Of a stretch of DNA of 61,909 nucleotides, positions 36,234-44,176 are shown piece by piece. The notes below the pieces were generated by a model that saw nothing but the letters and a program-made list of their open reading frames with translations, was not told where the DNA came from and did no database searches. Positions within the stretch are counted from its first letter, which is position 1. The number at the start of each line of letters is the position of its first letter. The stretch is from Bacteroidota bacterium (GTDB taxonomy: Bacteria; Bacteroidota; Bacteroidia; Chitinophagales; Chitinophagaceae), in contig VGGV01000015.1 of NCBI GenBank assembly GCA_016868455.1, forward strand, positions 1 to 61,909, in the 5' to 3' direction. Made by a program: the position numbers and the translations under genes.

Positions 36234-37199
36234 ATGCAATCAAAAGCCGCCAATTCATTACGGAAAGCTTTTGTCCTTATCTTATTTGGCTGTGGCTTAC
36301 GGCTTTTTGCTGAGGCTTAGCCCGCAAAGCCATCCAATGAGGCAAAGGAAATCTTGCAGAAAGGATCCGTATTGCCCGGAAAAGATTCATCAGAAATTGC
36401 GGATGAAAAAAAACTGCTGGTTCCCGGTCTAGGCTCCTTGCTGGCAAAATTTGGCAGGGCCAACGAGCTATACAGTGCGATGGTAGATTCACTTTCCAGG
36501 GTTCTTTTCAGGTATCCCCTGATTGATTCCGCAGGGCTTACTTATTCTGCTGAATGGATAGGCACCCCCAATATGGGATTACGGCGTCCCAATTATGTAA
36601 TCATACATCATACTGCCAATAACAGCTGTGAAGAAACCTTACAGGAATTCACCACAACCGGCGGAAGAGAGGCCAGTGCACATTATGTGATCTGTAAAGA
36701 CGGTACGGTTCATCACATGCTGAACGACCTGCTTTGTTCTCACCACGCCGGCGAAAGTAAATGGGGAAACAATACGGACCTTAACTCAAGCAGCATCGGC
36801 ATCGAACTGGTTAATAACGGCTCGGAACCTTTTACCGAAGAACAAATCAATAGCCTGGCTATTTTACTGGAACGGCTGAAAGCAGCATATAAAATACCGG
36901 ATGCCCATTTTATTGGTCATGCTGATATAGCCCCAACCAGAAAAGTTGATCCCAGTTCAAAATTTCCGTGGCAAACTTTAAGCGATAAGGGTTTTGGGCT
37001 CTGGTGGGATGATACCACCGTTGTACAGGTACCCGATAACTTTGATTACCTGATGGGGTTAAGAATTATCGGGTATGGTATTTCAAACCCCGATGCGGCG
37101 GTGGCAGCCTTTAAGCGGCATTTTATGGCTGATAACTCCAGGGCCATGAATGCACAGGTCAGGAAGATCATTTATGTTTTGTATCGTAAGTTTGAATAA
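36234..37199 (+). pseudogene. N-acetylmuramoyl-L-alanine amidase-like protein, amber stop in the signal peptide region
   Basis: ATG at 36234 starts a hydrophobic leader (MQSKAANSLRKAFVLILFG...) that ends at TAG, 36318-36320. The same frame continues without a break to 37199 and encodes an amidase_2/PGRP domain with zinc ligands in VIIHHTANNS and GHADIAPTRKVDP and the motif SSSIGIELVNNG. So a single codon change has removed export. Restart at TTG 36354 or ATG 36480 would give a cytoplasmic, AmpD-like enzyme. Its intact paralogue follows 38 bp downstream. Pseudogene or deliberate relocalisation cannot be separated from sequence alone. Confidence 0.75.
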
Positions 37200-37237
37200 C
37201 GGTCAAAGTTTCATCTTTCCTGCACTAACTATTTCTC

Positions 37238-38056
37238 ATGAGATTATCAGCTAAAAGGGTCATAGTCTTTGCAATGATTATTTTATTTGCAGCCTGCTCT
37301 CCGGGCAAATATGCAACAACCAACAAAGTATATAAAAAGCAGGTAAAAGCATATGCAAAGTTACTGCTTGAATACCCGGTTAAGGATTCAGCGGGCCTGC
37401 CTTATGCGGCTGAATGGGCTGGAACCACCAATTTTTCCATGCGCAGTCCTAATTATGTCATCATTCATCATACTGCCCAGAACAGTTGCGAACAGACACT
37501 GCGGACATTTACACTCGCAAGAACACAGGTGAGTTCCCATTATGTGATTTGCAGGGACGGAACCGTGTACCACATGCTTCATGACCTGCTGAGGGCACAC
37601 CATGCCGGGGTGAGTAAATGGGGAAATACCACTGACTTAAACTCGTCGAGTATTGGTATTGAATTGGACAATAATGGTTTTGAACCATTTTCAGAATTGC
37701 AAATGCACAGCCTGCTGCTGCTGCTCGATCGCTTAAAAAAAGCTTATAGTATACCGGTTCCCAATTTTATTGGTCATGGTGATATTGCACCCACAAGAAA
37801 AAATGACCCTAACTGGAGGTTTCCCTGGCAAATATTAAGTGAAAACGGTTTTGGTTTATGGTGGAGTGATACTACGAATGTGCAGGTACCTGAAAATTTT
37901 GATTACCTCAACGCCATCAGGATTGTTGGGTTTGATATTAAGGATACCACGGCAGCCATTACTGGGTTTAAAAGACATTTTTTGCAGGATACTACAAAAA
38001 GAATGACACCTGCAGCACAGAAAGTGCTTTACTGTTTATATAAAAAATACCAGTAG
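37238..38056 (+). CDS. N-acetylmuramoyl-L-alanine amidase-like lipoprotein
   Basis: 272 residues with a lipobox at Cys20 (LFAACSPG). The amidase_2/PGRP domain (about 60-235) has zinc-ligand segments VIIHHTAQNS and GHGDIAPTRKNDP and the SSSIGIELDNNG strand. It should cleave the amide between MurNAc and L-Ala of peptidoglycan or its fragments in the periplasm. It is a tandem duplicate of the previous gene. Ends 1 bp from the stop of the convergent sulfatase gene. Confidence 0.88.
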   Translation: MRLSAKRVIVFAMIILFAACSPGKYATTNKVYKKQVKAYAKLLLEYPVKDSAGLPYAAEWAGTTNFSMRSPNYVIIHHTAQNSCEQTLRTFTLARTQVSSHYVICRDGTVYHMLHDLLRAHHAGVSKWGNTTDLNSSSIGIELDNNGFEPFSELQMHSLLLLLDRLKKAYSIPVPNFIGHGDIAPTRKNDPNWRFPWQILSENGFGLWWSDTTNVQVPENFDYLNAIRIVGFDIKDTTAAITGFKRHFLQDTTKRMTPAAQKVLYCLYKKYQ

Positions 38057-39604
38057 CTATTGAAGCCCGCCGGCAGGCTCATGATCATCATACTTATTTC
38101 GCAGCTTTATTAACTCAATCTTCATTTGCTGAACCAGGGCCTGATGAGCTGCAGATTTAATCAGATTATGCTGTTCCTGCATGTCGGTTTTCAGATCATA
38201 CAGTTCCCATTCACCTGCCGTATAAAAATAGATGAGCTTATACCGTTCCCCTCTTATACCCAGGTGGGGTAAAACATAATGATCTATAGGATATTCATAG
38301 TAATGATAATAGAGATATTTTCTTGAGAGAGAAGTTTGTTTGCCGGTCAGAATTGGTAACAGGCTGATGCCTTGCACCCATTCGGGGATCTTTATCCCCG
38401 CAATATCCAGGAAACTGGGAACGTAATCAATATTCTGTACCAAAGAAGTGCATACTGAGCCTGCTTTTATTTTTTCAGGCCATCTTATCAGCAACGGCGC
38501 TTGCATGGAAACATCATACATCCACCTTTTGTCAAACCATCCATTTTCGCCGAGGTACATTCCCTGGTCGCTGGTGTAAATAACAACAGTGTTTTTGGCA
38601 AGATTGTTTTTATCCAGGTATTCAAGCAGTCTGCCAACATTTTCATCTAACGATGCCACGCAAGCCATATAATCCTGCATATACCATTGGTATTTCAGTT
38701 TCAGTACAAGACGATCATTGCCCCATGCTTTCAGCAGTTGTTTTCCCCTTTCGGCATAAATTTCCTTCATTCTCTTCCGGTCGGTTTCCGGGATGCGGTT
38801 CATGCTAGCAGTATAGCCACGGATATCTGATGAGTCAATGGTATACACTCCAAGCTGAGGTATTATTGCGGGGTCCACTTTCAGGTCGGTAAAAAGAGTC
38901 AGGTCTCTCAGAATGCTCATCTTTTGTGTTCGCCATGCCTGTCCATATTTACTCATGTCAGCAAATAAAGTAGCAGGCTCGGGAAAAGATTTTTTGCTGA
39001 AAACCTCCAGCCATTTCAGTGTTGGCACAAAATTTCTGTGCGGCGCTTTGTGGTGGTATAATAAAAGAAAAGGGTTGGTCTTATCCCTGTTATCAAGCCA
39101 GTTGATTGCTTCATCGGTTATCACATCAGTTGCATATCCTTTTATAACAGCAGTATCGCCGTGCATATTTATCATTCTCGGGTCATAATATAACCCCTGT
39201 CCGGGTAAAATCTTCCAGTAATCAAATCCCGTGGGGTATGAATGCAAATGCCACTTACCAACTATTGCTGTTTGATATCCGTTCTGCTGAAAAATTTTCG
39301 GCAGGGTAAGTTTCGAGGAGTCAAACCTTGTACGGTTATTCCTGATACCATTTTTGTGCGAATGTTGGCCGGTGAGCAGGGTGGCCCTTACGGGTCCGCA
39401 GATCGAATTAGCGACAAAATTCCGGGTGAAAAGCATACCTTCCTTTGCCAGCCGGTCTATATTTGGCGTTGAAATAAATTTTATATTATAAGTGCTGATA
39501 GCATCGGCATCATGATCATCGCTCATGATGTAGATGATATTAGGGCGTTGCTGTGCCAAAATAATTTGTGAGAAACAAAGCGCAAACAATAAAAGCCACC
39601 GCAT
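38057..39604 (-). CDS. Secreted sulfatase
   Basis: 515 residues with a signal peptide (to about ILAQ, residue 18). The sulfatase consensus C-x-P-x-R is present as SICGPVRATLLTGQ. The Cys would be turned into formylglycine by a radical SAM maturase (anSME). Metal-binding residues lie in IYIMSDDHD (Asp pair) and TSDQGMYLGENG. Bacteroidota sulfatases of this kind desulfate algal or host glycans. No susC/susD or glycoside hydrolase genes are adjacent, so the substrate cannot be inferred. Confidence 0.9.
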   Translation of the reverse strand: MRWLLLFALCFSQIILAQQRPNIIYIMSDDHDADAISTYNIKFISTPNIDRLAKEGMLFTRNFVANSICGPVRATLLTGQHSHKNGIRNNRTRFDSSKLTLPKIFQQNGYQTAIVGKWHLHSYPTGFDYWKILPGQGLYYDPRMINMHGDTAVIKGYATDVITDEAINWLDNRDKTNPFLLLYHHKAPHRNFVPTLKWLEVFSKKSFPEPATLFADMSKYGQAWRTQKMSILRDLTLFTDLKVDPAIIPQLGVYTIDSSDIRGYTASMNRIPETDRKRMKEIYAERGKQLLKAWGNDRLVLKLKYQWYMQDYMACVASLDENVGRLLEYLDKNNLAKNTVVIYTSDQGMYLGENGWFDKRWMYDVSMQAPLLIRWPEKIKAGSVCTSLVQNIDYVPSFLDIAGIKIPEWVQGISLLPILTGKQTSLSRKYLYYHYYEYPIDHYVLPHLGIRGERYKLIYFYTAGEWELYDLKTDMQEQHNLIKSAAHQALVQQMKIELIKLRNKYDDHEPAGGLQ

Positions 39605-39646
39605 AAAATAATTTTAAGAAAGGTACAATTATCAGCTGACTTGAAA

Positions 39647-40381
39647 TCAGAGTGATGGAATCTTTGATGCATCCAGTTTTTTGATAACTGATTCATCATC
39701 TTTTTTACGAGTACGGATGGTATTCACTGGCCAGGCTTCAAGCTTATTTTCAGGAAATTCAAAATGAATAATATCTTCAATTTCTTTATCGGTTAATTTT
39801 TCATCCAGCCATTTTAACGCAAGTTCTTTTGTTAGTATCAATGGCATGCGATGGCTGTTTGGTCCGCCGTTATGAATTTTATTCATCAATGGATTACCCG
39901 GGCGGGTAATAACAGTAAAAGTTCCAATAGCCTCACCTGTTTCTTCATCTGGTATCGGTGAATAATTATATAACCCACCAAAACAAAAAACATTTTCATC
40001 TTTTACTTTTATGAAATAAGGCAGTTTTTTTTTCTCACCTATATCCCTGTGTTCAAAAAAACCGGTGGTGAATACCAGGCAGCGATTCTTCCGGATACGA
40101 TGCCAGACCGATCGTTTATCGTCAATAATTTTTTCACTTCTTGCATTGGCCATGCTGGTACGGTACTCCTTTATTTTTTCAGGAGTGTTCATATAGTCGG
40201 CAATCATACCCCATTCAAATAATTTTATTTTTAATCCGTCATCATTCACTACTACCGGCCATTTGCTGAATGATTGCGCTACTGCGTGGTAAGTCGGCTC
40301 AAACTCCAGCGTTGACGGTTTTATATGCAGGTAATCGCTGATGAGTTTGATGTTGCTGAAAAAGCTCATGTCATAGCACAT
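39647..40381 (-). CDS. SRAP (YedK/HMCES) peptidase protecting abasic sites
   Basis: 244 residues of the SOS response-associated peptidase family, which forms a covalent thiazolidine bond with abasic sites in single-stranded DNA. Hallmarks: Cys2 directly after the initiator Met (MCYDM), the Asn of MANARSEKI, the Glu of TTGFFEHRD and the His of SHRMPLILT. The exact start is fixed by Cys2. It overlaps the end of the unknown 172-residue gene by 16 bp and closes the operon that starts with the UmuD-like gene. Expected to act together with the translesion polymerase. Confidence 0.92.
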   Translation of the reverse strand: MCYDMSFFSNIKLISDYLHIKPSTLEFEPTYHAVAQSFSKWPVVVNDDGLKIKLFEWGMIADYMNTPEKIKEYRTSMANARSEKIIDDKRSVWHRIRKNRCLVFTTGFFEHRDIGEKKKLPYFIKVKDENVFCFGGLYNYSPIPDEETGEAIGTFTVITRPGNPLMNKIHNGGPNSHRMPLILTKELALKWLDEKLTDKEIEDIIHFEFPENKLEAWPVNTIRTRKKDDESVIKKLDASKIPSL

Positions 40382-40884
40382 AAAATGAAGTTTTCGATAT
40401 CTTCCAAAAGTACTTCAGTTTGCTGGCCCCGCCATAATAATGCGATGAATAATTCTCCGTAGCGTTCTTTCAGTGTTACATTCAGTTTGTCGGCAGGTGA
40501 ATAATTCCACCAGGGCAATTTATCTTTTAGATAGCTGCTGATCTTCATTTTCATTGCGTCGGTTGCTTTCCATTTTTTGGGTAAAAGGTTGATGAAAATT
40601 TTGTAGCCGCCGGGTTGTGTTGCAGCCAGTTTTAGTTTTTCATAGTGTTGCAGGTTTTTACTGTCATATAAAAAACGATATGGGTCTTTATATAATAACC
40701 GTATATGCCGGTCTGCTCTTTCTTTATCTGTGTCATTATGCAAATAATGTGTCAGCAGTATTGGAATCGTGTTTTCATGTTCGAATACGTTACCTCTTGG
40801 GAAATGCTGCCTGACAAAATACATTGGTTGGTTCAGCATTGTTGAAAGAATTTCCGTTGATAATATGACATAAGGATTGTACAT
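40366..40884 (-). CDS. Unknown protein in the SOS operon
   Basis: 172 residues, no signal peptide or membrane segment. Sequence is rich in aromatics and Lys/Leu: FVRQHFPRGNVFEHENTIP, YKDPYRFLYDS, LPKKWKATDAMKMKISSYLKD, and an acidic C-terminus (EVLLEDIENFILCA). No family is recognised. ATG at 40884 overlaps the umuC stop as TGATG, and its own end overlaps the SRAP start by 16 bp, so it is translationally coupled to both neighbours. That tight packing makes a role in translesion synthesis or abasic-site handling plausible, by inference only. Confidence 0.75.
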   Translation of the reverse strand: MYNPYVILSTEILSTMLNQPMYFVRQHFPRGNVFEHENTIPILLTHYLHNDTDKERADRHIRLLYKDPYRFLYDSKNLQHYEKLKLAATQPGGYKIFINLLPKKWKATDAMKMKISSYLKDKLPWWNYSPADKLNVTLKERYGELFIALLWRGQQTEVLLEDIENFILCAMT

Positions 40885-42164
40885 CACCGTATTTCATAAA
40901 GTTCATCCCACCTTGTAGTGAATCGCTTGCTGCGCATTTCCTGTCGCATTTTCCAGTTACGTTTCAAACCCGTAGCAGCATATTTTATTACATCATCCCG
41001 CTGGCTGAAATTGATGTTGTCTACTGTTTCCATCAAAAACTTTTTGCGGTTTTTTGTTTCGCCAAAAAATAGATTTGCCTGGATGGAATTATCGGGCACC
41101 AGACCGCTTAATATCACACCTGCTTTCAGGTATTTTATTCCTGGCTGATATAGTTTCTCTGCCAGCGGTAATGCGTAATGGATCAGTTGAGCTGTATCTG
41201 CTGTTGCTTTTGGAAATGTGGCGTACTGGTATCTTGACTGCGGATTATATTCATACTTTTCATTGCGGTTGCCATTTGTAACTACAAATACCTGTATCAT
41301 TTTTGCTGCGCAATATTGACGGCGCAGTTTTTCAGCGGCTCTTGAAGCATAGGTTGCCACGGCTTCTTTGATATCATTAAGTTCAAAGACAGGTTTGCCA
41401 AACATTCTTGTTGTGGCGATCATCTTTTTTACTTCCAGCGGATCCTTCATCGGTATGCAGGAAATGCCATTCAGTTCTTTTATCAGCCGCACACCCACCA
41501 CACCGCCCAGGTTTTTCCTGGCCCATTCTTCGGGCAAATGTTTTAATTGCCATCCATTGTTGATGCCGTAACTGCGAAGCTTTGATGCATACTGCCGGCC
41601 TACACCCCATAGATCATCCACACTTGTTTTCTCCAGTGCTTCCCTGATTTTTTCAGGAGTATCGAGTACCATTACTCCTTTCGTTCCTTCATTATCTTTC
41701 TTGGAAAGCCGGTTTGCCACTTTGGAAAGCAGCTTGCCGGGGGCAACGCCAATTGAAACTTTGATACCAGTCCATTGTTCGGTGATTTCTTTTATCTTTT
41801 TAGCAGCAGCATATAATTTTTCCGGGAGAATCCTACTGAGGTCAAGAAAAGATTCATCTACCGAATAAACCTCTACATTCTCTTCGCCAACCAGACAGCG
41901 CAAAGTATCCATCACCCTCATGCTGAGGTCGCCGTATAAATTATAGTTGCTGGAAAATACAGCTACATTGTTTTTTTCAATGATGTCACGGTTCTGGTAA
42001 TAAGGCGCTGCCATGCGCACGCCAAGTTTTTTTGCCTCATCGGTTCTTGAAATAATGCAGCCGTCGTTATTGCTGAGAACAACAACGGGTTGCTCCGCCA
42101 GGTCGGGCCTGTATAGCCTTTCGCAGGAGCAATAAAAACTGTTACAGTCAACAAGGGCTTTCAT
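40884..42164 (-). CDS. umuC: Y-family DNA polymerase V catalytic subunit UmuC
   Basis: 426 residues. Palm-domain catalytic acids are in MKALVDCNSFYCSCE (Asp6) and VYSVDESFLDLS (Asp-Glu). The helix-hairpin-helix segment DDLWGVGRQYASKLRSYGI follows. A beta-clamp-binding sequence, IQANLFFG, lies near residue 360. Length matches UmuC. It performs error-prone synthesis across DNA lesions. Usually it needs the cleaved partner UmuD'; the UmuD-like gene two positions upstream appears uncleavable. The RAYT gene lies between the two. Confidence 0.93.
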   Translation of the reverse strand: MKALVDCNSFYCSCERLYRPDLAEQPVVVLSNNDGCIISRTDEAKKLGVRMAAPYYQNRDIIEKNNVAVFSSNYNLYGDLSMRVMDTLRCLVGEENVEVYSVDESFLDLSRILPEKLYAAAKKIKEITEQWTGIKVSIGVAPGKLLSKVANRLSKKDNEGTKGVMVLDTPEKIREALEKTSVDDLWGVGRQYASKLRSYGINNGWQLKHLPEEWARKNLGGVVGVRLIKELNGISCIPMKDPLEVKKMIATTRMFGKPVFELNDIKEAVATYASRAAEKLRRQYCAAKMIQVFVVTNGNRNEKYEYNPQSRYQYATFPKATADTAQLIHYALPLAEKLYQPGIKYLKAGVILSGLVPDNSIQANLFFGETKNRKKFLMETVDNINFSQRDDVIKYAATGLKRNWKMRQEMRSKRFTTRWDELYEIR

Positions 42165-42181
42165 TACCGTCTGTGAAAACC

Positions 42182-42207
42182 CCGTCAGCGGTCGCAGACC
42201 CTGACGG
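42182..42207. repeat. REP-like palindrome (copy 2), left of RAYT
   Basis: CCGTCAG and CTGACGG outer arms around GGTC-GCA-GACC. Lies between the umuC start and the RAYT stop codon. Confidence 0.75.
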
Positions 42208-42221
42208 CGGTTTGCTGTTTT

Positions 42222-42821
42222 CTAGTATTCTATAATATAGTTTTCCAATTCATCATCTGTAGTAAAGGCTTTATGAGCCTCTTCAAATTTTTGAACACTC
42301 CCAAACCGTTTTATAACTTCATCAACTGCTACAATATTTTTATCATTTGCCAAAACAGAATGGTAGGAAGAATACTCCCATTCACGCAGGTCGTTTACAA
42401 ACTCATGACGAACGGCATTACGGTGACAGTAGAAAATCATGGACTTCATATAGCTTTCGTCATCAACCAGTTTTCTTTCAAAAGGGGATTCAAACAATGG
42501 CCCGGTGCGGTTGTATGCTTTATTAATAGACTGAGCATATGAATTAAAAAAATGGCCAAGTTGTTTTGATGCATTCAATCGGAACATTCCTTCTTTACCA
42601 TCACGACGGGGTACTTCTGCATTTTCTTTTATTCGTACTAATAAATGAAAATGATTTTTTAACAGGCAATAAGCCAGTGTTTTCAGAATATCGCCACAAT
42701 AGAATTTATATTTTTCAAGAAAATGATAATAGTTCCTCTTTTCCTTAAAAATCCCTTCGCCATTTACTCCACGGTTGTAGATGTGGAAGTAGCAGCCTTC
42801 AATAATGGGTTGTATATCCAT
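42222..42821 (-). CDS. REP-associated tyrosine transposase (RAYT, Y1 HUH family)
   Basis: 199 residues of the IS200-like Y1 transposase superfamily. The HUH metal-binding motif is NHFHLLVRI (about 57-65), and the candidate catalytic Tyr lies in FFNSYAQSINKAYNRTGPLF. RAYTs process REP palindromes as single strands. REP-like palindromes lie on each side, 14 bp past the stop and 24 bp before the start. Together they form a REPtron-like unit placed inside the SOS operon, same direction as its neighbours. The frame is complete, so it may still be active. Confidence 0.87.
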   Translation of the reverse strand: MDIQPIIEGCYFHIYNRGVNGEGIFKEKRNYYHFLEKYKFYCGDILKTLAYCLLKNHFHLLVRIKENAEVPRRDGKEGMFRLNASKQLGHFFNSYAQSINKAYNRTGPLFESPFERKLVDDESYMKSMIFYCHRNAVRHEFVNDLREWEYSSYHSVLANDKNIVAVDEVIKRFGSVQKFEEAHKAFTTDDELENYIIEY

Positions 42822-42845
42822 ACAGTTTATTTTTTAGAATAACCG

Positions 42846-42871
42846 CCGTCGGGGCTTTCAGCCGCCGACGG
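42846..42871. repeat. REP-like palindrome (copy 3), right of RAYT and overlapping umuD
   Basis: CCGTCGG and CCGACGG outer arms around GGC-TTTCA-GCC. Bases 42858-42871 are also the last codons and the TGA stop of the UmuD-like gene. Confidence 0.78.
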
Positions 42872-43295
42872 GGTGAATAGTATATATCACCACTCCCCAC
42901 ACGGAGAAGTTAGTAAACCCTGCCAGGTTGATATTTTTATATCGCTCATTTTCTGCAATCAAAAATGCCGATGAAAAATTTTTATGAAACCGCCTCACCA
43001 GCAGTTCGCCGTTCAGTACCGCCACAATCACTTTGCCATTTACCAGCATAAGCGAACGGTCAACAATTAAGGTATCGCCGTCAAATATGCCGGCCTCCTT
43101 CATGGCATCGCCTTTCATCCTGAAAAAGAATGTAGCCGGCTTGTTGCGGATAAGCTGTTCATTCAGGTCAATACCCCGCTCGGCATAATCATCCGCAGCG
43201 GCGCCAAAGCCGGTGGCGTTAGCTGTTTTCACCTGCTGCTGGGTGAATTGTTTCGAACCTTTATAAGCCGCCCCATAAAATTCTTCCTCCTCCAT
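42858..43295 (-). CDS. UmuD/LexA-like S24 protein with both catalytic residues replaced
   Basis: 145 residues aligned along their length to UmuD: AAADDYAERGIDLNEQLIR, PATFFFRMKGDAM, FDGDTLIVDRSL, KVIVAVLNGELLVRR, FSVWGVVIYTI. In active UmuD the catalytic Ser lies in GDSM and the Lys in TVKKL. Here the codons read GDAM (Ala64, GCC) and LVRRF (Arg101, AGG). The usual Cys/Ala-Gly cleavage site reads Thr28-Gly29. RecA-driven self-cleavage is therefore not expected. The last residues PVGG and the stop come from a REP palindrome. It may act as a full-length, constitutive partner or inhibitor of UmuC. No DNA-binding domain is present. Confidence 0.85.
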   Translation of the reverse strand: MEEEEFYGAAYKGSKQFTQQQVKTANATGFGAAADDYAERGIDLNEQLIRNKPATFFFRMKGDAMKEAGIFDGDTLIVDRSLMLVNGKVIVAVLNGELLVRRFHKNFSSAFLIAENERYKNINLAGFTNFSVWGVVIYTIHPVGG

Positions 43296-43309
43296 AAAAT
43301 AATTTTTGT

Positions 43310-43350
43310 AATACTAAATTAATTAGTATTTTTATACTAAACAAATTTGT
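43310..43350. promoter_or_regulatory. Candidate SOS operator/promoter between umuD-like and 2H genes
   Basis: AATACTAA-ATTAA-TTAGTATT is a perfect 8-bp inverted repeat (43310-43330), followed by a third half-site ATACTAA (43334-43340) and a perfect palindrome ACAAATTTGT (43341-43350). On the minus strand, TTTG (43344-43347 region) and TAATTTAG (near 43316-43323) form a -33/-7-like pair, so the operator overlaps the umuD promoter. Confidence 0.6.
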
Positions 43351-43375
43351 AAACAGATTTTTAAAACCGGTGCGT

Positions 43376-44014
43376 ATGCGGTTGCAGACAGTGACAACGG
43401 TTACCATCCCCGGCTACAGGATATATGAATACCTCCTGGTATTAAGCCCGCATGAAGAGTTGCGGGAGCGTATAATGAAGGTGAAAGAAAAATTTGCCGA
43501 AGAATACAAATCTGACTATGCCCGATGGGGCAAACCGCAGATTATCCTTTCAAATTTTTTGCAGTATGAAATAATGGAAGAACGGATTGTGAACCGTCTT
43601 CACCAGGTGGCAATGAGTTTTCCTCCGTTTAAAGTGGAGCTGCATGACTTCGGCAGTTTCCCTTCCCATACCATATTTATTAATGTAACAAGCAAACTGC
43701 CGGTGCAGGGCCTGGTAAAACGAGTGCGTTCTGAAGCGCAGCGGCTGATGAAACCCAACGACGACAATAAACCGCATTTCATCATGGAGCCGCATTTAAC
43801 AATAGCCAGAAAATTACTGCCCTGGCAATATGAAAAGGGCTGGCTGGAATACAGCAATAAACATTTTACAGGGCGGTTCATTGCGGAAGGAATGACGCTG
43901 CTGAAACGTCCGCTTGTTGAATCCGAAAACACCCTGGTGAAATATCATACTGCAGGTAAGTTTGCATTCCAGAACCTGCCGGTAATAACTAAGCAGGGGG
44001 AATTATTCGGATAA
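43376..44014 (+). CDS. 2H phosphoesterase (2'-5' RNA ligase family) with one degenerate catalytic motif
   Basis: 212 residues of the LigT/2H superfamily, which normally carries two H-x-T motifs. The second is intact (PHLTIAR, about residue 140), but the first reads KPQIILSNF, with His to Gln and Thr to Ile, so half the active site is missing. Members cleave or ligate cyclic phosphates of RNA or nucleotides. It is transcribed away from the SOS operon from the same palindrome-rich promoter region. The ATG at 43376 is preferred over a GTG at 43370. Confidence 0.75.
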   Translation: MRLQTVTTVTIPGYRIYEYLLVLSPHEELRERIMKVKEKFAEEYKSDYARWGKPQIILSNFLQYEIMEERIVNRLHQVAMSFPPFKVELHDFGSFPSHTIFINVTSKLPVQGLVKRVRSEAQRLMKPNDDNKPHFIMEPHLTIARKLLPWQYEKGWLEYSNKHFTGRFIAEGMTLLKRPLVESENTLVKYHTAGKFAFQNLPVITKQGELFG

Positions 44015-44052
44015 CAGTTAATCCGTACGTGGTAACAATAAACAGCGGGAGG

Positions 44053-44070
44053 CCTGCCGACAGGCGGGCG
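44053..44070. repeat. Intergenic palindrome related to the ridA insert
   Basis: CCTGCC-GA-CAGGCGGG, same core as the palindrome inside ridA. The 162-bp gap before the radical SAM ATG has nothing else except an open frame continuous with the gene from 44108, judged non-coding. Confidence 0.45.
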
Positions 44071-44176
44071 GGGGTTAGTGAGTAAGGAGAATAAAGAGTA
44101 AGATTAAGTGAGAGCGGTAATGAAAGGAAAACTCTTTATTCTCCTTTTTTTATTTGTACAAACAAAAACCAATTAT

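Noticed and set aside
44108-44176. Signal-peptide-like N-terminal extension of the radical SAM protein (MRAVMKGKLFILLFLFVQ)
   Set aside because: Radical SAM enzymes of this family are cytoplasmic and the family sequence starts after MSEPL; the ATG at 44177 is a better start.
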